A stretch of 64,000 nt of DNA, from NCBI GenBank assembly GCA_046351325.1, contig JAXLYR010000015.1, forward strand, positions 124,001 to 188,000, given 5' to 3'. This document shows positions 43,520 through 53,887 of the stretch, piece by piece. The position numbers were made by a program, and so were the translations under genes. Below the pieces are notes generated by a model, which saw nothing but the letters and a program-made list of their open reading frames with translations, made no database searches and was not told the DNA's origin. Positions within the stretch are counted from its first letter, which is position 1. Each line of letters opens with the position of its first letter. This DNA is from Xiheicaenibacterium sp046351325 (lineage in GTDB: Bacteria > Myxococcota_A > Polyangia > Polyangiales > Polyangiaceae).

Positions 43520-44578
43520 ATGTCCGAAGAGGAGAAGGGCGACGAGAAGGCGAAGGCGAAGGGCAAAGCGAAGACCGCTCCGACGTCGGAGAGCCGCGAT
43601 CCGACGCTGGACGTGGCCCGCTTTCAGAAGCTCATCGGGCAGCTGCGTGAAGAGATCGGCAAGGTCATCGTCGGCAACCGCGAGATCATCGACGGTGTTC
43701 TCACGTGCATGCTCGCCGGCTCGCATGCCCTTCTCGAGGGCGTGCCGGGACTCGGTAAAACGCTGTTGGTTCGCACGATCGCGGACGCGCTGAGCCTCGA
43801 CTTCTCCCGCATCCAGTTCACGCCGGACATGATGCCGGCCGACATCATCGGCACCACCGTGATCTCGGACGAGGCGAACAAGCGCGAGCTCACCTTCCGC
43901 AAAGGGCCCATCTTCGCGAACATCGTGCTCGCCGACGAGATCAACCGTGCGACGCCCAAGACCCAGTCCGCGCTCCTCGAGGCCATGCAGGAGCAGCGCG
44001 TGACGATCGCGACGAAGACCTACATCCTCGACAAGCCCTTCTTCGTGCTCGCGACGCAAAACCCCCTCGAGAGCGAGGGCACCTATCCGCTCCCCGAGGC
44101 GCAGCTCGATCGCTTCTTCTTCAAGCTGCACGTGCCGTTTCCCAATCGCGACGAGCTCCACACGATCCTCAGCCGCACGACCGGCGTCGAGAACACCACG
44201 GCAACGGCGGTCATCGGCAAGCCTGAGATCCTCGAGCTGCAGGCGCTCGTCCGCGAAGTGCCGGTCGCTCACCACGTGCAGGACTACGTGGTTCGCCTGC
44301 TCCAAGCGACGCACCCGGAGAGCACTGCATACGACGCGGTGAAGCGCTTCGTGAAGGTCGGGTCGTCGCCGCGTGGCGCGCAAGCGCTGATGCTCTCGTC
44401 CAAAATCCGCGCGTTGATGGAGGGCCGATTTGCCCCGTCGATCGACGACGTGCGGTTCTGCGCGCTGCCCGCGCTCCGCCACCGCGTCTTGCTCAACTTC
44501 GAGGGCGAGGCCGAGGGCATCAAGACCGACGAGGTCTTGCGGGTCATCATGAAAAACCTGCCCGAGACCGTCAAATAG
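43520..44578 (+). CDS. MoxR-family AAA+ ATPase
   Basis: The 352-residue protein carries a charged N-terminal extension, then the AAA+ core: Walker A GVPGLGKT, Walker B NIVLADEINRATPKTQSAL, and the MoxR signature VFFVLATQNPLESEGTYPLPEAQ-like segment (FVLATQNPLESEGTYPLPEA). MoxR ATPases act as chaperones that load or mature partner proteins with VWA domains. AAGGAGAGGCG precedes the ATG. Six bases separate it from the DUF58 gene, so they are one transcript with the two VWA genes. This is the classical moxR-DUF58-VWA order. Confidence 0.95.
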   Translation: MSEEEKGDEKAKAKGKAKTAPTSESRDPTLDVARFQKLIGQLREEIGKVIVGNREIIDGVLTCMLAGSHALLEGVPGLGKTLLVRTIADALSLDFSRIQFTPDMMPADIIGTTVISDEANKRELTFRKGPIFANIVLADEINRATPKTQSALLEAMQEQRVTIATKTYILDKPFFVLATQNPLESEGTYPLPEAQLDRFFFKLHVPFPNRDELHTILSRTTGVENTTATAVIGKPEILELQALVREVPVAHHVQDYVVRLLQATHPESTAYDAVKRFVKVGSSPRGAQALMLSSKIRALMEGRFAPSIDDVRFCALPALRHRVLLNFEGEAEGIKTDEVLRVIMKNLPETVK

Positions 44579-44584
44579 CGGCCT

Positions 44585-45526
44585 ATGGGCGTCCTCGACT
44601 TCCTCAAGGGCGGACCAAAGAGCCTGCGCGGCCAGAAGCCGGTCGTGGAGGAGGACCTCTTCGGGGACGATTTTCAGCGGCGCCTCGACTACCTCGCGAT
44701 GGTGTCGAAGCGCGTGTTCTCTGGCGCGATGCGCGCCGAGCGCCGCACGAAGAAGGTCGGCAGCGGTGTCGAGTTCGCGGACCATCGTGACTACGCGCCG
44801 GGCGACGACCTCCGATACCTCGACTGGCACGCCTACGACCGATTCCAGAAGCTCCTCATCCGCCTCTACGAGGAAGAAGAGGACCTCAGCATCTACTTCA
44901 TCCTCGACTCGTCGAGTTCGATGGCGTTCGGCGACGGGGAGAAGCTCCGTCAGGCGAAGCGCCTCTGCGCTGCCCTCGCGTACGTCGGCCTCGCGAACCT
45001 CGATCGCGTGACAATCGTGTCAGCGACCGACGAGATCAGCGGTCGCATGCCCGAGACCCGCGGCAAGGCTCGCATCTTTCGCATCTTCCGCTTCCTGTCG
45101 GCCATTCACGGGGAGGGCCACACCGATCTCGAGGACAGCCTGAAGACCTTCGTCGCTCAGCACAAACGCAAGGGCTTGGCGGTCCTGCTCAGCGACCTCT
45201 ACGACGCGAAGGGCTTCGAGAAGGGCATCAACGTCCTGCGCTACGCGAAGTTCGAGCCGTTCGTTCTGCACCTCACGGACTCGACGGATCGGACCCCGAG
45301 CCTGCGTGGTGACGTGCGGGTCTACGACTGCGAGTCCGGCGAGGAACGCGAGGTCACCGTCACGCCCCGGATCCTCGAGCGGTACGCGCGTGCCTATGAC
45401 GCGTACATCGCCAACGTGAAGCGCTTCTGCACGAAGAAGCAAGTCAGCTACTACGAGGCTTCGGTCGACGTTCCCTTCGACGACCTCATCCTGCGTGTCT
45501 TCCGCAGGGGCGGCTTCCTGCGGTAG
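44585..45526 (+). CDS. DUF58 (VWA-like) protein
   Basis: The 313-residue protein has the DUF58 signature EFADHRDYAPGDDLRYLDWH near residues 60-80, and a VWA-like core with IYFILDSSSSMAFGDGEKLR (MIDAS DxSxS at about 106-110). No membrane segment is evident. DUF58 proteins accompany MoxR ATPases and membrane VWA proteins, and are believed to be their client or adaptor. The last residues are FRRGGFLR. It sits between moxR and the first BatA-like gene, with only three bases before the latter. Confidence 0.9.
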   Translation: MGVLDFLKGGPKSLRGQKPVVEEDLFGDDFQRRLDYLAMVSKRVFSGAMRAERRTKKVGSGVEFADHRDYAPGDDLRYLDWHAYDRFQKLLIRLYEEEEDLSIYFILDSSSSMAFGDGEKLRQAKRLCAALAYVGLANLDRVTIVSATDEISGRMPETRGKARIFRIFRFLSAIHGEGHTDLEDSLKTFVAQHKRKGLAVLLSDLYDAKGFEKGINVLRYAKFEPFVLHLTDSTDRTPSLRGDVRVYDCESGEEREVTVTPRILERYARAYDAYIANVKRFCTKKQVSYYEASVDVPFDDLILRVFRRGGFLR

Positions 45527-45529
45527 GTC

Positions 45530-47566
45530 ATGTTCAATTTCGTCGGTGTTCCGCTCTCGCAGCTCCTCACGCTCGGCGCGATCGCAGGCGGGATCGTCCT
45601 CGTCTTCTACATCCTGAAGCTCAAGCGACGGCCCGTCCCGGTCCCGTTCTCGAAGCTCTGGGAGCGCATCCTCCGCGACAAAGAAGCGACGTCGCTCTTC
45701 TCGCAGCTGAAGCGATTGCTGTCGCTGCTCTTGCAGCTCTTCTTGCTCGCGCTGCTGCTGCTCGCGATGGGCGACCCGCGCACCGCCATCAACGTGAAGG
45801 ATGGACGCACGCTCGTCGTGCTCATCGACGCGAGCGCCAGCATGCAGGCCACCGATGTCGACCCGACGCGCCTCGAGGAAGGCAAGCGTCGCGTGAAAGA
45901 GATGGTGCGCGGGCTCGGCGCGAACGACCACGTCCTCATCGCGCAGATGGACACGTCGATCACCCCGCTCTCTACGATGACGAGCGAGATCCCCGAGCTC
46001 GAGCACGCGATCGCTGCGGTGCAACCGACCGAGACGCGAGCCGACTTCGCTCGCGGGCTGCGCTTCGCGGTCGATGCGCTGCGGGGCCAGACGCTGCCCG
46101 AGGTCGTCGTCGTCTCGGACGGTGCGCTCGGGCCCGCGTCCGATGCGTTCGGCCAGGTCGATCTCGGCGACATCGCGCTCAGCTACATCCACGTCGGCAA
46201 CGGCGATCGCAACGCCGCGATCACTGCGTTTTCGGTGCGGCGCTACCCGCTCGACAAGAGCCGCTTCGAGGCGATGATCGAGATCACCAACACGAGCAAA
46301 GACGATCTCGACCTCTACCTCGACATCTACGGTGAGGTCGGCATCGCCCAGAAGCAGCGGCTCAAGGTGAAGGCCGGCGAGCGATTGCCGCGGTTCTTCC
46401 CGAACTTCTCGGGCGTCTCGCACAAGGCTCGCGCCGAGATCAGCCTCCTGCAGACGGAGGAGCGGGTCGACGAGAACAACGAGAAGCGCGTCGTCGGCAA
46501 AGAGGACTTCGACGAGAAGGGCAACCGCGTCGCCGTTCACGACGACCTGCCGATCGACGACGTCGCGTACGCCTTGATGCCGGAGCGTCGTCGCGCGCGC
46601 ATCCAGGTCGTGAGCGCCGGCAACATGTACCTCGAGGCCGCTCTCCTGCTCGACGAGTACCTCGATGTGACCTGGGTGGGGCCGAACGACTACCCGGCTG
46701 CAGGCGAGTTCGACGTCACCATCTTCGACAACGTGGCTCCCGCGCTCACGGGCTCGAGCGGGCACATCCTCTACCTCAACCCCACCGGGAAGAACGTTCC
46801 CTTTACGGTTGATAAAGAAATCCTCGACGACGATCCGAACAACAAGCTCGGCTTCGACGAGTTCGACTACGAACACCCGATCGCGCGCCACACGCAGCTG
46901 CAGGACGTCCAGTTCTCCCGGGCGCACGTGCTCAAGGGCCAGAAGGAAGACAAGATCATCGGCGCGAGCTTCAAAGGGCCCATCCTCATCGCGGGTCGCC
47001 GCCAGGGCTTCAAGTTCGTCGCGCTCGGCTTCGACATCCGCGAGAGCGATCTGCCGCTGCGCGTCTCATGGCCGCTCTTCTTGCTCAACACCATCAACGA
47101 CTTCGTCGAAGAGGACACGAGCTACATCTCGTCCTTCGCGACTGGGACGATCTGGCGCATCCCAGCCCCCCTGGCGGAGGAGATCGCGACGCTCATCCCA
47201 CCCACCGGGCTCGAGGCTCGGCGCACCGTTCCCGTGAGCGACGGGCGCGCGGTCTACCTCGGCATGCACTCGGGTTTTTACGGCCTGGTCGCCGGGGACA
47301 TCACGACGCCGGAGTTCGTGGACGAGAAGGGCCAGCTCAAGATCAAGGACGACGTGTATCGCACCGAGTTTGCCGCCAACCTCGTCGACCCGCTCGAGAG
47401 TCAGATCAAGCCCGAGCCCGAGCTGAACGTCGGTGTGAAGAAGGCCGGTGAGGTCACGCCCTTCGAGGTGGGCGTGCGCGACGAGCTCTGGATCTACCTG
47501 CTCTACATCGCGGTTGCGATCAGCTGCATCGAGTGGATCACTTACCACCGGAGGGTCACGGTATGA
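45530..47566 (+). CDS. BatA-like membrane VWA protein
   Basis: The 678-residue protein has an N-terminal membrane helix pair (about 10-28 and 65-82) as in BatA-type proteins. A VWA domain follows (about 90-240) with the MIDAS motif DASASM (about 101-106) and DGALGPA. Later beta regions (about 250-560) form extracytoplasmic domains. A C-terminal membrane helix is near 655-672 (DELWIYLLYIAVAISCIEWI). It overlaps the next gene by four bases (ATGA). It likely works with the downstream VWA/GATase-like protein and the MoxR ATPase; the process (envelope assembly, stress, adhesion) cannot be told. Confidence 0.88.
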   Translation: MFNFVGVPLSQLLTLGAIAGGIVLVFYILKLKRRPVPVPFSKLWERILRDKEATSLFSQLKRLLSLLLQLFLLALLLLAMGDPRTAINVKDGRTLVVLIDASASMQATDVDPTRLEEGKRRVKEMVRGLGANDHVLIAQMDTSITPLSTMTSEIPELEHAIAAVQPTETRADFARGLRFAVDALRGQTLPEVVVVSDGALGPASDAFGQVDLGDIALSYIHVGNGDRNAAITAFSVRRYPLDKSRFEAMIEITNTSKDDLDLYLDIYGEVGIAQKQRLKVKAGERLPRFFPNFSGVSHKARAEISLLQTEERVDENNEKRVVGKEDFDEKGNRVAVHDDLPIDDVAYALMPERRRARIQVVSAGNMYLEAALLLDEYLDVTWVGPNDYPAAGEFDVTIFDNVAPALTGSSGHILYLNPTGKNVPFTVDKEILDDDPNNKLGFDEFDYEHPIARHTQLQDVQFSRAHVLKGQKEDKIIGASFKGPILIAGRRQGFKFVALGFDIRESDLPLRVSWPLFLLNTINDFVEEDTSYISSFATGTIWRIPAPLAEEIATLIPPTGLEARRTVPVSDGRAVYLGMHSGFYGLVAGDITTPEFVDEKGQLKIKDDVYRTEFAANLVDPLESQIKPEPELNVGVKKAGEVTPFEVGVRDELWIYLLYIAVAISCIEWITYHRRVTV

Positions 47567-50448
47567 GCAGCCAAGGGCCGTCGGAGCAAGGCTCGCGCGC
47601 GGCTGCTACCGGCCCGGCGTCGAAGCGGGGCGGCGCCGCTCCGCCACGACGTGGTCGTGGTCGCGTTTGGCTCACGCGGATCGCTTGGCTGGTGTTCGTC
47701 GCAGCGCTGACCGCGGCGCTCATCTACGCCTATCGGAAATACGTCTGGCACATGCCGGACCCGACCTACGCGTTCAAATACAAGGGGATCGACTACGAGA
47801 TCCTGAACCCGCGCCTCATCGGGCTCTTCCTCGTTTTCCCGCTCTTCGTCATCGTGTTGCCGCTCTCGTTGGCCGACTTGCCGTGGCCGCAGCGCATCTT
47901 GAGCGTGCTCTTACGAGGAGCCTTCGTCGCGCTCATCGCGATGTCGCTCACCCGCCTGGCGAAGACCTCCACCCAGTCGAAGGTCTGCACCGTCTACCTC
48001 ATCGACGTTTCCAACTCCGTCCCCGACGAAGCTCTCTCCGACGCGCACGCAGCCATCGAACAAGCCCTGAAGGACAAGCCCGAGGACGGGCTCATCAAGA
48101 TCATCACGTTCGCCCGGCGTCCGCGGGTCATCGACATCGCCGAGGACGGGACGTTCGCCATCGAACGACACGGAGACGCGAAGGCGGGCAACCCCAACGA
48201 CGAGGGCGCCGGCTCGAACCTGCAGGCAGCGCTTCAGCTCGGCTACGGCCTCTACCCTCCCGGGTATTTGAAGCGCGCCGTGCTCTTCTCCGACGGTGTT
48301 CAGACAGACGGTGATCTCCTGGCCGAGGCGAACCGCACCAAGGAGCTCGGGATCGCGCTCTACACGGTGCCGTATACACGCCCGGTCCCCGGCGAGGTCG
48401 CCGTCCAAGAGCTCAAGATGCCCGACCACATCAAGGTCGGCGAGACCTTCGAGGTGCGAGGGATCCTCTACGCGAGCCGCGCCACCGTCGCGCGCGCCCG
48501 CCTCTACGCAGGGGCGTATCTCAACGGCCTCGATGGCGTGCGCCAGCTCGAGCTCAAAGCTGGCTTGAACGACGTTGTATTCAAGAGCGTGGTCCACGAG
48601 CCGGGGCCGATCACGTACGCGCTCGAGCTCGATCAGATTCGCGACGACCGCTTCACCGACAACAACCGCGCGGAGATCGCCGTCGACGTGCCGGGTCGAG
48701 CGCAGGTGCTGCTCGTGGACAGCACGCCCGATCAAGCGAGCTACCTCGCGCGCGCCCTCGTCGCGCAGCAGTTCGAGGTCGACCTGAGGCCGCCCGTCGG
48801 CTTCCCGCGCTCGCTCCCGGAGATGGAGAAGTACGACTTCGTCATCGTCTCGGACGTAGCAAAAGACCAGCTCGAGATGAGCTCGCAGGACCTCATCGAG
48901 CGCTACGTGCGCGACCTCGGCGGCGGCTTCCTCTTCGCAGGTGGTGAGAACGGCTACGCGCTCGGCGGCTGGTTCCGCAGCACGATGGAGCGAATCCTCC
49001 CCGTGAAGATGGAGCCGAAGGACGAGAAGGAGATGCCCAGCGTCGCGATGGCGCTCGTGCTCGACCGCTCGGGTTCGATGACGGGGCTGCCCATCGAGAT
49101 GGCCAAGGCCGCGGCCAAAGCGACCGTCGAGACGCTCGCGCCCGACGACCTCATCGAGGTCATCGCGTTCGACTCGTCTCCGCAGCGCTTCGTCAAGCTG
49201 CAGCCAGCGCGCAACAGGTCTCGCATCAACGCCGACATCGCGCGCATCCAACCTGCGGGCGGCACCGAGATCTTCTCCGCCCTCGACGCTGCCTTCCAAG
49301 ACATGACGGTCGCGCTCGCGCGTCGCAAGCACGTCATCCTGCTCACGGACGGCCGCGCGCCGACGACCGGCATCAAGGAGCTCGTGCAGGCGATGGCCGC
49401 CGAGAGCATCACGATCACCACCGTCGGCCTCGGCACCGAGCTCGACGAGCAGCTCTTGCGGATGATCGCGGAGCTCGGCGGTGGCCGATTCCACTCGGTC
49501 CCCGACCCGAACAACCTGCCGAAGATCTTCACCGCCGAGACCGAGATGATCTCGCGCGACGCTGCCAAGGAGGAGTGGTTCCCGGTCGTGCAGACGGGCG
49601 ACGCGCAGTTCCTGAAGGGGCTCGCGGTCGAGACCTCGCCGTTCCTTCACGGCTACGTCGAGACGCAGCTCAAGCCTGCGCCGGCAGAGCAGATCCTCGC
49701 GAGCGAGACGGGCGATCCCATCCTCGCGCGGTGGCACGTCGGCCTTGGCTGGACGCTCGCGTGGACGAGCGACGTGAAGGCTCGATGGTCGGTGGAGTGG
49801 TTGAAGTGGCCCGGCTTCGAGCAGTTTTGGGGGCAGCTCGTGCGCGAGCACATGCGGGTCAAACACACGCGTGTCCTCGACATGAAGGCCGAGATGATCA
49901 ACGGCACTCTGCACGCGTCGGTCGACGCGTTCACACCCGACGATCAGTTCGAGAATGGGCTCACTTCTTCACTCAAGATCTCGCGACCCATCCCCGCCGA
50001 GAAGGCATCCGCCGCCAAGGAGAAGCCGAAGCTCGACGAGCAGACGGTGGAGCTGCGCCAGGTCGCACCCGGTCGCTACGAGGCCAACGTCCCGCTCGAC
50101 AAGTTCGGCTCGTTCCTGCTGAAGGCCGAGCACTTCCGCACGGCCGCCGACGGCACGAAGAAGCTCCTCGCGGTGAGCTACGGCCAGGTCTCGAATCCCT
50201 ACCCACGTGAGTACGCGAGCTTCGAGCCCAACAAGGTCTTGCTCGACCGCGCGGCTCAGGTCGGTGGTGGGAAGATGAACGCCAAGATCGAGGAGATCTT
50301 CGACCCGCGCGGCGAGAAGATGACCTACCACGAGCAGCTCTGGTCGAAGTTCCTCTACCTCGCGATCGGCATCTTCCTGCTCGACCTGTTCGTTCGCCGC
50401 GTACGCCTCTTCGACCGCAAGTTCGTGGCGAAGACTCGCCGCGCCTGA
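47563..50448 (+). CDS. membrane protein with VWA and glutamine-amidotransferase-like domains
   Basis: The start at 47563 has GGAGGG 9 bases upstream and overlaps the previous stop, giving 961 residues. Membrane helices lie near 40-60, 85-105 and 115-135, and a last one is near 935-950. The first VWA-like stretch has YLIDVSNSVPDEAL. A GATase1-like domain follows (VLLVDSTPDQASYLARAL, GGGFLFAGGENGYALGGW). The main VWA domain has MIDAS DRSGSM and GTEIFSALDAAFQDM. The order matches the large partner of Bat-type VWA clusters. A 26-bp palindrome after the stop probably ends the transcript. Confidence 0.88.
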   Translation: MSSQGPSEQGSRAAATGPASKRGGAAPPRRGRGRVWLTRIAWLVFVAALTAALIYAYRKYVWHMPDPTYAFKYKGIDYEILNPRLIGLFLVFPLFVIVLPLSLADLPWPQRILSVLLRGAFVALIAMSLTRLAKTSTQSKVCTVYLIDVSNSVPDEALSDAHAAIEQALKDKPEDGLIKIITFARRPRVIDIAEDGTFAIERHGDAKAGNPNDEGAGSNLQAALQLGYGLYPPGYLKRAVLFSDGVQTDGDLLAEANRTKELGIALYTVPYTRPVPGEVAVQELKMPDHIKVGETFEVRGILYASRATVARARLYAGAYLNGLDGVRQLELKAGLNDVVFKSVVHEPGPITYALELDQIRDDRFTDNNRAEIAVDVPGRAQVLLVDSTPDQASYLARALVAQQFEVDLRPPVGFPRSLPEMEKYDFVIVSDVAKDQLEMSSQDLIERYVRDLGGGFLFAGGENGYALGGWFRSTMERILPVKMEPKDEKEMPSVAMALVLDRSGSMTGLPIEMAKAAAKATVETLAPDDLIEVIAFDSSPQRFVKLQPARNRSRINADIARIQPAGGTEIFSALDAAFQDMTVALARRKHVILLTDGRAPTTGIKELVQAMAAESITITTVGLGTELDEQLLRMIAELGGGRFHSVPDPNNLPKIFTAETEMISRDAAKEEWFPVVQTGDAQFLKGLAVETSPFLHGYVETQLKPAPAEQILASETGDPILARWHVGLGWTLAWTSDVKARWSVEWLKWPGFEQFWGQLVREHMRVKHTRVLDMKAEMINGTLHASVDAFTPDDQFENGLTSSLKISRPIPAEKASAAKEKPKLDEQTVELRQVAPGRYEANVPLDKFGSFLLKAEHFRTAADGTKKLLAVSYGQVSNPYPREYASFEPNKVLLDRAAQVGGGKMNAKIEEIFDPRGEKMTYHEQLWSKFLYLAIGIFLLDLFVRRVRLFDRKFVAKTRRA

Positions 50449-50471
50449 GGCTGCGCTTCGAAACGCGAAGA

Positions 50472-50497
50472 CGGATCGTTGGAGCTCCAACGATCCG
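50472..50497. terminator. 26-bp perfect palindrome between converging genes
   Basis: CGGATCGTTGGAG and its exact complement CTCCAACGATCCG form a symmetric hairpin 23 bases after the VWA stop and 26 bases before the end of the convergent lipoprotein gene. No T run follows in either direction, so it may act as a bidirectional terminator or as an RNA-stabilising hairpin. Confidence 0.6.
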
Positions 50498-50523
50498 CCC
50501 GCTGTTTCGCGACTGCCCTCGGT

Positions 50524-51165
50524 CTACAGATGTCTGCCGCGCAAGACCGTGCGCTGCTCGTCCACTTCTTCGAGAGACTCGGTGCTGATGACGAGGTGCG
50601 CGCGGCTCGAGCCCCCGAGCGCGGTCCAGGTCTGGCCGTCGAAGTCGACGGTGCTGCCCCCGTTCGCCATCAGCCAGTAGTTCCCTGTACCGTTCGAAGG
50701 GAGCGGCTCGCGCGCGTAGGGTTCGTTTCGATCGTTGCCGGGGAAGGGATTCGGCGGCTCGGCGAAGCCACCCCGCTCGATGCGGACGGGCTGCGGATCA
50801 GGGAGCCCGCCGCGTACGGCGAACTCGAGCCAGGTGCCCTCTTCGAAGCTCACGCGGAGCGTCGTCGGCGTCGAAGCGATGATCACGCCCGGCGTGCGCG
50901 GCTCGATGACGACCTCCTCGACTTGCTTGCCCGCGATGACGAGGAGCTTGTGACCGGCGGTCACGCGGCGCCCGTCGCGGCTCACCTCGCGATGCAGGAC
51001 GATCTCGTCCGAGTTGTAAAACTGTAGGTTCTTGAGGTCGTCGCTGGCGAGCGCGTGGCCGTCGCGGATCTCCTGAGTGAAGGGGACATACGAGGCGCAA
51101 CCGGCGGCTCCCGAGAGGAGCGAGACGGCGAGCGCGGCGGAGGTGAGCAAGCTTCGAGCGACCAT
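50524..51165 (-). CDS. lipoprotein of unknown function, 213 aa
   Basis: The protein has a signal with lipobox AAGC (about 20-23). Residues 30-110 are beta-rich, with DLKNLQFYNSDEIVLHREVS, RRVTAGHKLLVIAGKQVEEV and ISASTPTTLRVSFEEGTWLE-like strands. The rest carries an Asn/Pro-rich loop (NPFPGNDRNEPYAREPLPS) and a final strand set. I do not recognise the family; similar small envelope lipoproteins are frequent in Myxococcota. It is divergent from the broken gluconolactonase-like gene, with 68 bases between. Confidence 0.72.
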   Translation of the reverse strand: MVARSLLTSAALAVSLLSGAAGCASYVPFTQEIRDGHALASDDLKNLQFYNSDEIVLHREVSRDGRRVTAGHKLLVIAGKQVEEVVIEPRTPGVIIASTPTTLRVSFEEGTWLEFAVRGGLPDPQPVRIERGGFAEPPNPFPGNDRNEPYAREPLPSNGTGNYWLMANGGSTVDFDGQTWTALGGSSRAHLVISTESLEEVDEQRTVLRGRHL

Positions 51166-51233
51166 CTTGCCGAGAGAACGGTCGAGCCGGCGTCTGCTTA
51201 CACAGCCGGGCGAGACCCGCTACGTTGGGACCC

Positions 51234-52285
51234 ATGCTTCGCGCGGCCTCGCTCGCAATCCTTGGTTTTTCCCTCGTCATCGGGTGTGGGGACGACGGCT
51301 CGGGCGGCTCTGGCGGCTCGACCCCGACCGGTGGTGGCGGCTCCTCTTCCAACGGCACGGGGGCAGGCAGCACGATCACGGGTAGTTCCTCGAGGGCAGC
51401 GGCGCGGCGACGGAGTGGCTCGTCCGCGGGTGGCGGCGAGGCTCGCTCGCGGACATCGACCCGCTCGAGGGCGTCAACGGCGTCCCCACCACGATCGCCG
51501 AGAACCTGCAGTTCACCGAGGGGACGGCGTGGCTCCTCGGCGCTCGGCGTCCTGCAGTTCGGCGACATCCCTGCAGGCCGCGTCTATCGTCTCGATGGTT
51601 CGTCGAACTTGACGATTTGGCGCGAGCCCTCGAGGCAACACCAACGGCAACGCCGTCGCGCCGAACGGCGACGTCGTCATGTGCGAGCACTCGGGCCGTC
51701 GCATCTCTCGGTCGGGGCCGGCGACCCCAGCCCTGTCGACGTCGCGACGACGCGTACGGGGCGGCTCGTTCAACTCGCCGAACGACGCCGTGGTTCGATC
51801 GGACGGCACCATCTACTTCACCGATCCGACCTACCCGGGCTCACCGGGACCCAAGGATCCCGTTTCAAGGTGCTGTTTCGCGTGTCGCCCGGCGGCACGG
51901 TCGACCTCGTCGACGACACGCACAGCCAGCCGAACGGCGTCGCTCTCGCCCGACGAGACGAAGCTCTACGTGAGTGGCTGGACGCGGGCGGCCTCTACGT
52001 GCGACGTAGCCGCGGACAGCTCGACCAGCAGTCGCGCGCTGCTCATCGACGCCGCGCCCTCAGACGGGATGAAGTCGACGACGCGGGAACCTCCACCTCA
52101 CGACCACACAGGGCATCGGGGTCTACCGCCCCGAGCAGCTCGGCAGGGCGTGCTCCGCCGGTCCCGCAGCAGCCGGCGAACTGCGCTTTCAGCAGGGCCG
52201 ATCGACGCACGCTCTTCATCACGGCGCGGACCGGGGCTCTACTCGATCCACGCCCGAACGTGCCCAGTCTGCCTGACAAACCCTG
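51234..52285 (+). pseudogene. SMP-30/gluconolactonase-like lipoprotein gene, frameshifted
   Basis: The first frame gives a lipoprotein signal (LVIGC) and Gly/Ser linker. After about 51390 the coding sense jumps between frames. Pieces match gluconolactonase in order: NLQFTEGTAW, NTNGNAVAPNGDVVMCEHSG, NSPNDAVVRSDGTIYFTDPT, VSPGGTVDLVDDTHSQPNGV, SPDETKLYVSGWTRA and FSRADRRTLFITARTG. At least five shifts are needed to join them. The motifs themselves are intact, so decay is either very recent or the shifts are sequence errors. The intact protein would hydrolyse a lactone in the periplasm. It precedes two aldehyde dehydrogenase genes with the same fault. Confidence 0.75.
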
Positions 52286-52316
52286 TATCGAACGGCGCAT
52301 CATGGAAGTCGCCGCC

Positions 52317-53887
52317 ATGGCGACGAGTAGAAAGCGAGGCGCATCTTCGGGCGCACGGCGTCGGAAGGCCGCCTGCTCGACGCTCATCACGAAGGGCGAC
52401 GCGCGCGCGATCGTGCGCTCCACCCTTGAACGCCAGGCCATCAGCCCGCGACGCTCGCGCTCGAGTTCGGCAGCCGGTGGACGTACGCGCCGGCTCGAGA
52501 CCGCGGACCGCTGAAGCTCAAGGCCGCTACGAGCTCTTCGTCGGCAGCAAGTGGGTCGCGCCTCATTCAGGCGTTTACTTTGACACCGTAAGCCCTTCGA
52601 CCGAGCGGAAGCTCGCCGAGATCACCAGGGCCGACGAGCACGACGTCGACCTCGCCGTCACGGCCGCGCGTCGCGCTTACGACAAATATTGGAAGACGAT
52701 GCGGCCCATCGATCGCGGTCGCTACATCTACCGCATCGCGCGTGCTCTTCAGGAGAAGTCGCGCGAGTTCGCGGTCGTCGAGTCGATGGACGGTGAGCCA
52801 TCGAAGAAGTCGCGCGACGTCGACATCCGCTCGCAGCAGCGCAGCGCACCTGCATTACGCGGGCTGGGCGGACAAGCTCGCGTACGCGTTCCCTGGCGGC
52901 AAGCTACGCCCGCTCGGCGTCGCGGGCGGAGTGATTCCCTGGAATTTCCCGCTCCTCGCCGGCCGCGTGGAAGCTCGCGCCCGCGGCTGCGCTCGCGTGG
53001 CAGCACGTGTGTCCTCAAGCCCGCCGAGACCGCGCTTTCCGCGCTCTTGCTCGCGAAGATCAGCCAGGGGCCGACCTGCCTCCCGGCGTCGTCAACGTCG
53101 TCACGGGTGCGGGCAAGACCGGCGCGGCGTTGGTCAACCACCCTGACGTCGACAAGGTCGCGTTCACCGGCTCCACGCTCGTCGGCAAGCGCATCCAGAA
53201 GGCGCTCGCCGGCACGAAGGTCACGCTCGGGCTCGGCGGGAAGGCGCGAACATCGTCTTCGAGGACGCGCCGCTGAAGCCAAGCCGTCGAGGGTATCGTA
53301 GGCGGCATCTATTTCAACCAGGGCGTGTACTGCGCGGGCTCGCGTTTGCTCGTCAAGAGGGCGTCGCCGAGACCATCCTGCACAAGCTCCGCGATCGCGG
53401 TGACCTTGCGGGTCGGTGATCCGCTCGACAAGAACACCGACGTCGGAGCGATCAGCAGCAAGATGCAGCTCGACAAGATCAGGCTCGTCGAGGCAGTGAG
53501 CGCAGGCGCGGAGCGCTTCAGCGTCCCGTGCAGGCTGCCGAAGCGCGGCTACTGGTTCGCGCCGACGTTCTTCTCGCACGTGTCCCAGTCGCATCGCATC
53601 GCGCGCGAGGAGATCTTCGGTCCGGTGCTCAGCGTGCTCACGTTCCGCACGCCCGACGAGGCCATCGAGAAGGCGAACAACACGATGTACGGCCTCTCCG
53701 CGGGCGTCTGGACCGACAGAGCTCGAAGATCTTCGACGTCGCGCAGAAGCTCCGCGCAGGCGTCGTCTGGGCGAACCCGTTCGAGCAGGTTCGATCCGGG
53801 CTCTCCGTTCGGTGGCTACAAGGAGGCGGCTTCGATCGCGAGGGCGGCCGCCAAGGGGCTCATCGCGTACCTGGAGGTCAAGGTGAT
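52317..53887 (+). pseudogene. aldehyde dehydrogenase gene, frameshifted (first of two)
   Basis: The pieces follow the order of an NAD(P)-aldehyde dehydrogenase: RYELFVGSKWVAPHSG, VSPSTERKLAEITRADEHDV, the mid part GVAGGVIPWNFPLL, CVLKPAETALSALLLAKI, DLPPGVVNVVTGAGKTGAAL, DKVAFTGSTLVGKRI, IYFNQGVYCAGSRLLV (active-site Cys region) and AREEIFGPVLSVLTFRTPDE. They alternate among frames at least six times. A start at ATG 52317 and a TGA overlapping the next ATG (53885) fit an original reading of about 520 residues. Every key motif is kept, so sequence error is a real alternative to pseudogene. Confidence 0.75.

Noticed and set aside
45020..49914. Long minus-strand ORFs (635 and 667 codons) opposite the VWA genes
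   Set aside because: They are shadows of the GC-rich codon pattern, with no start signal and no motif.
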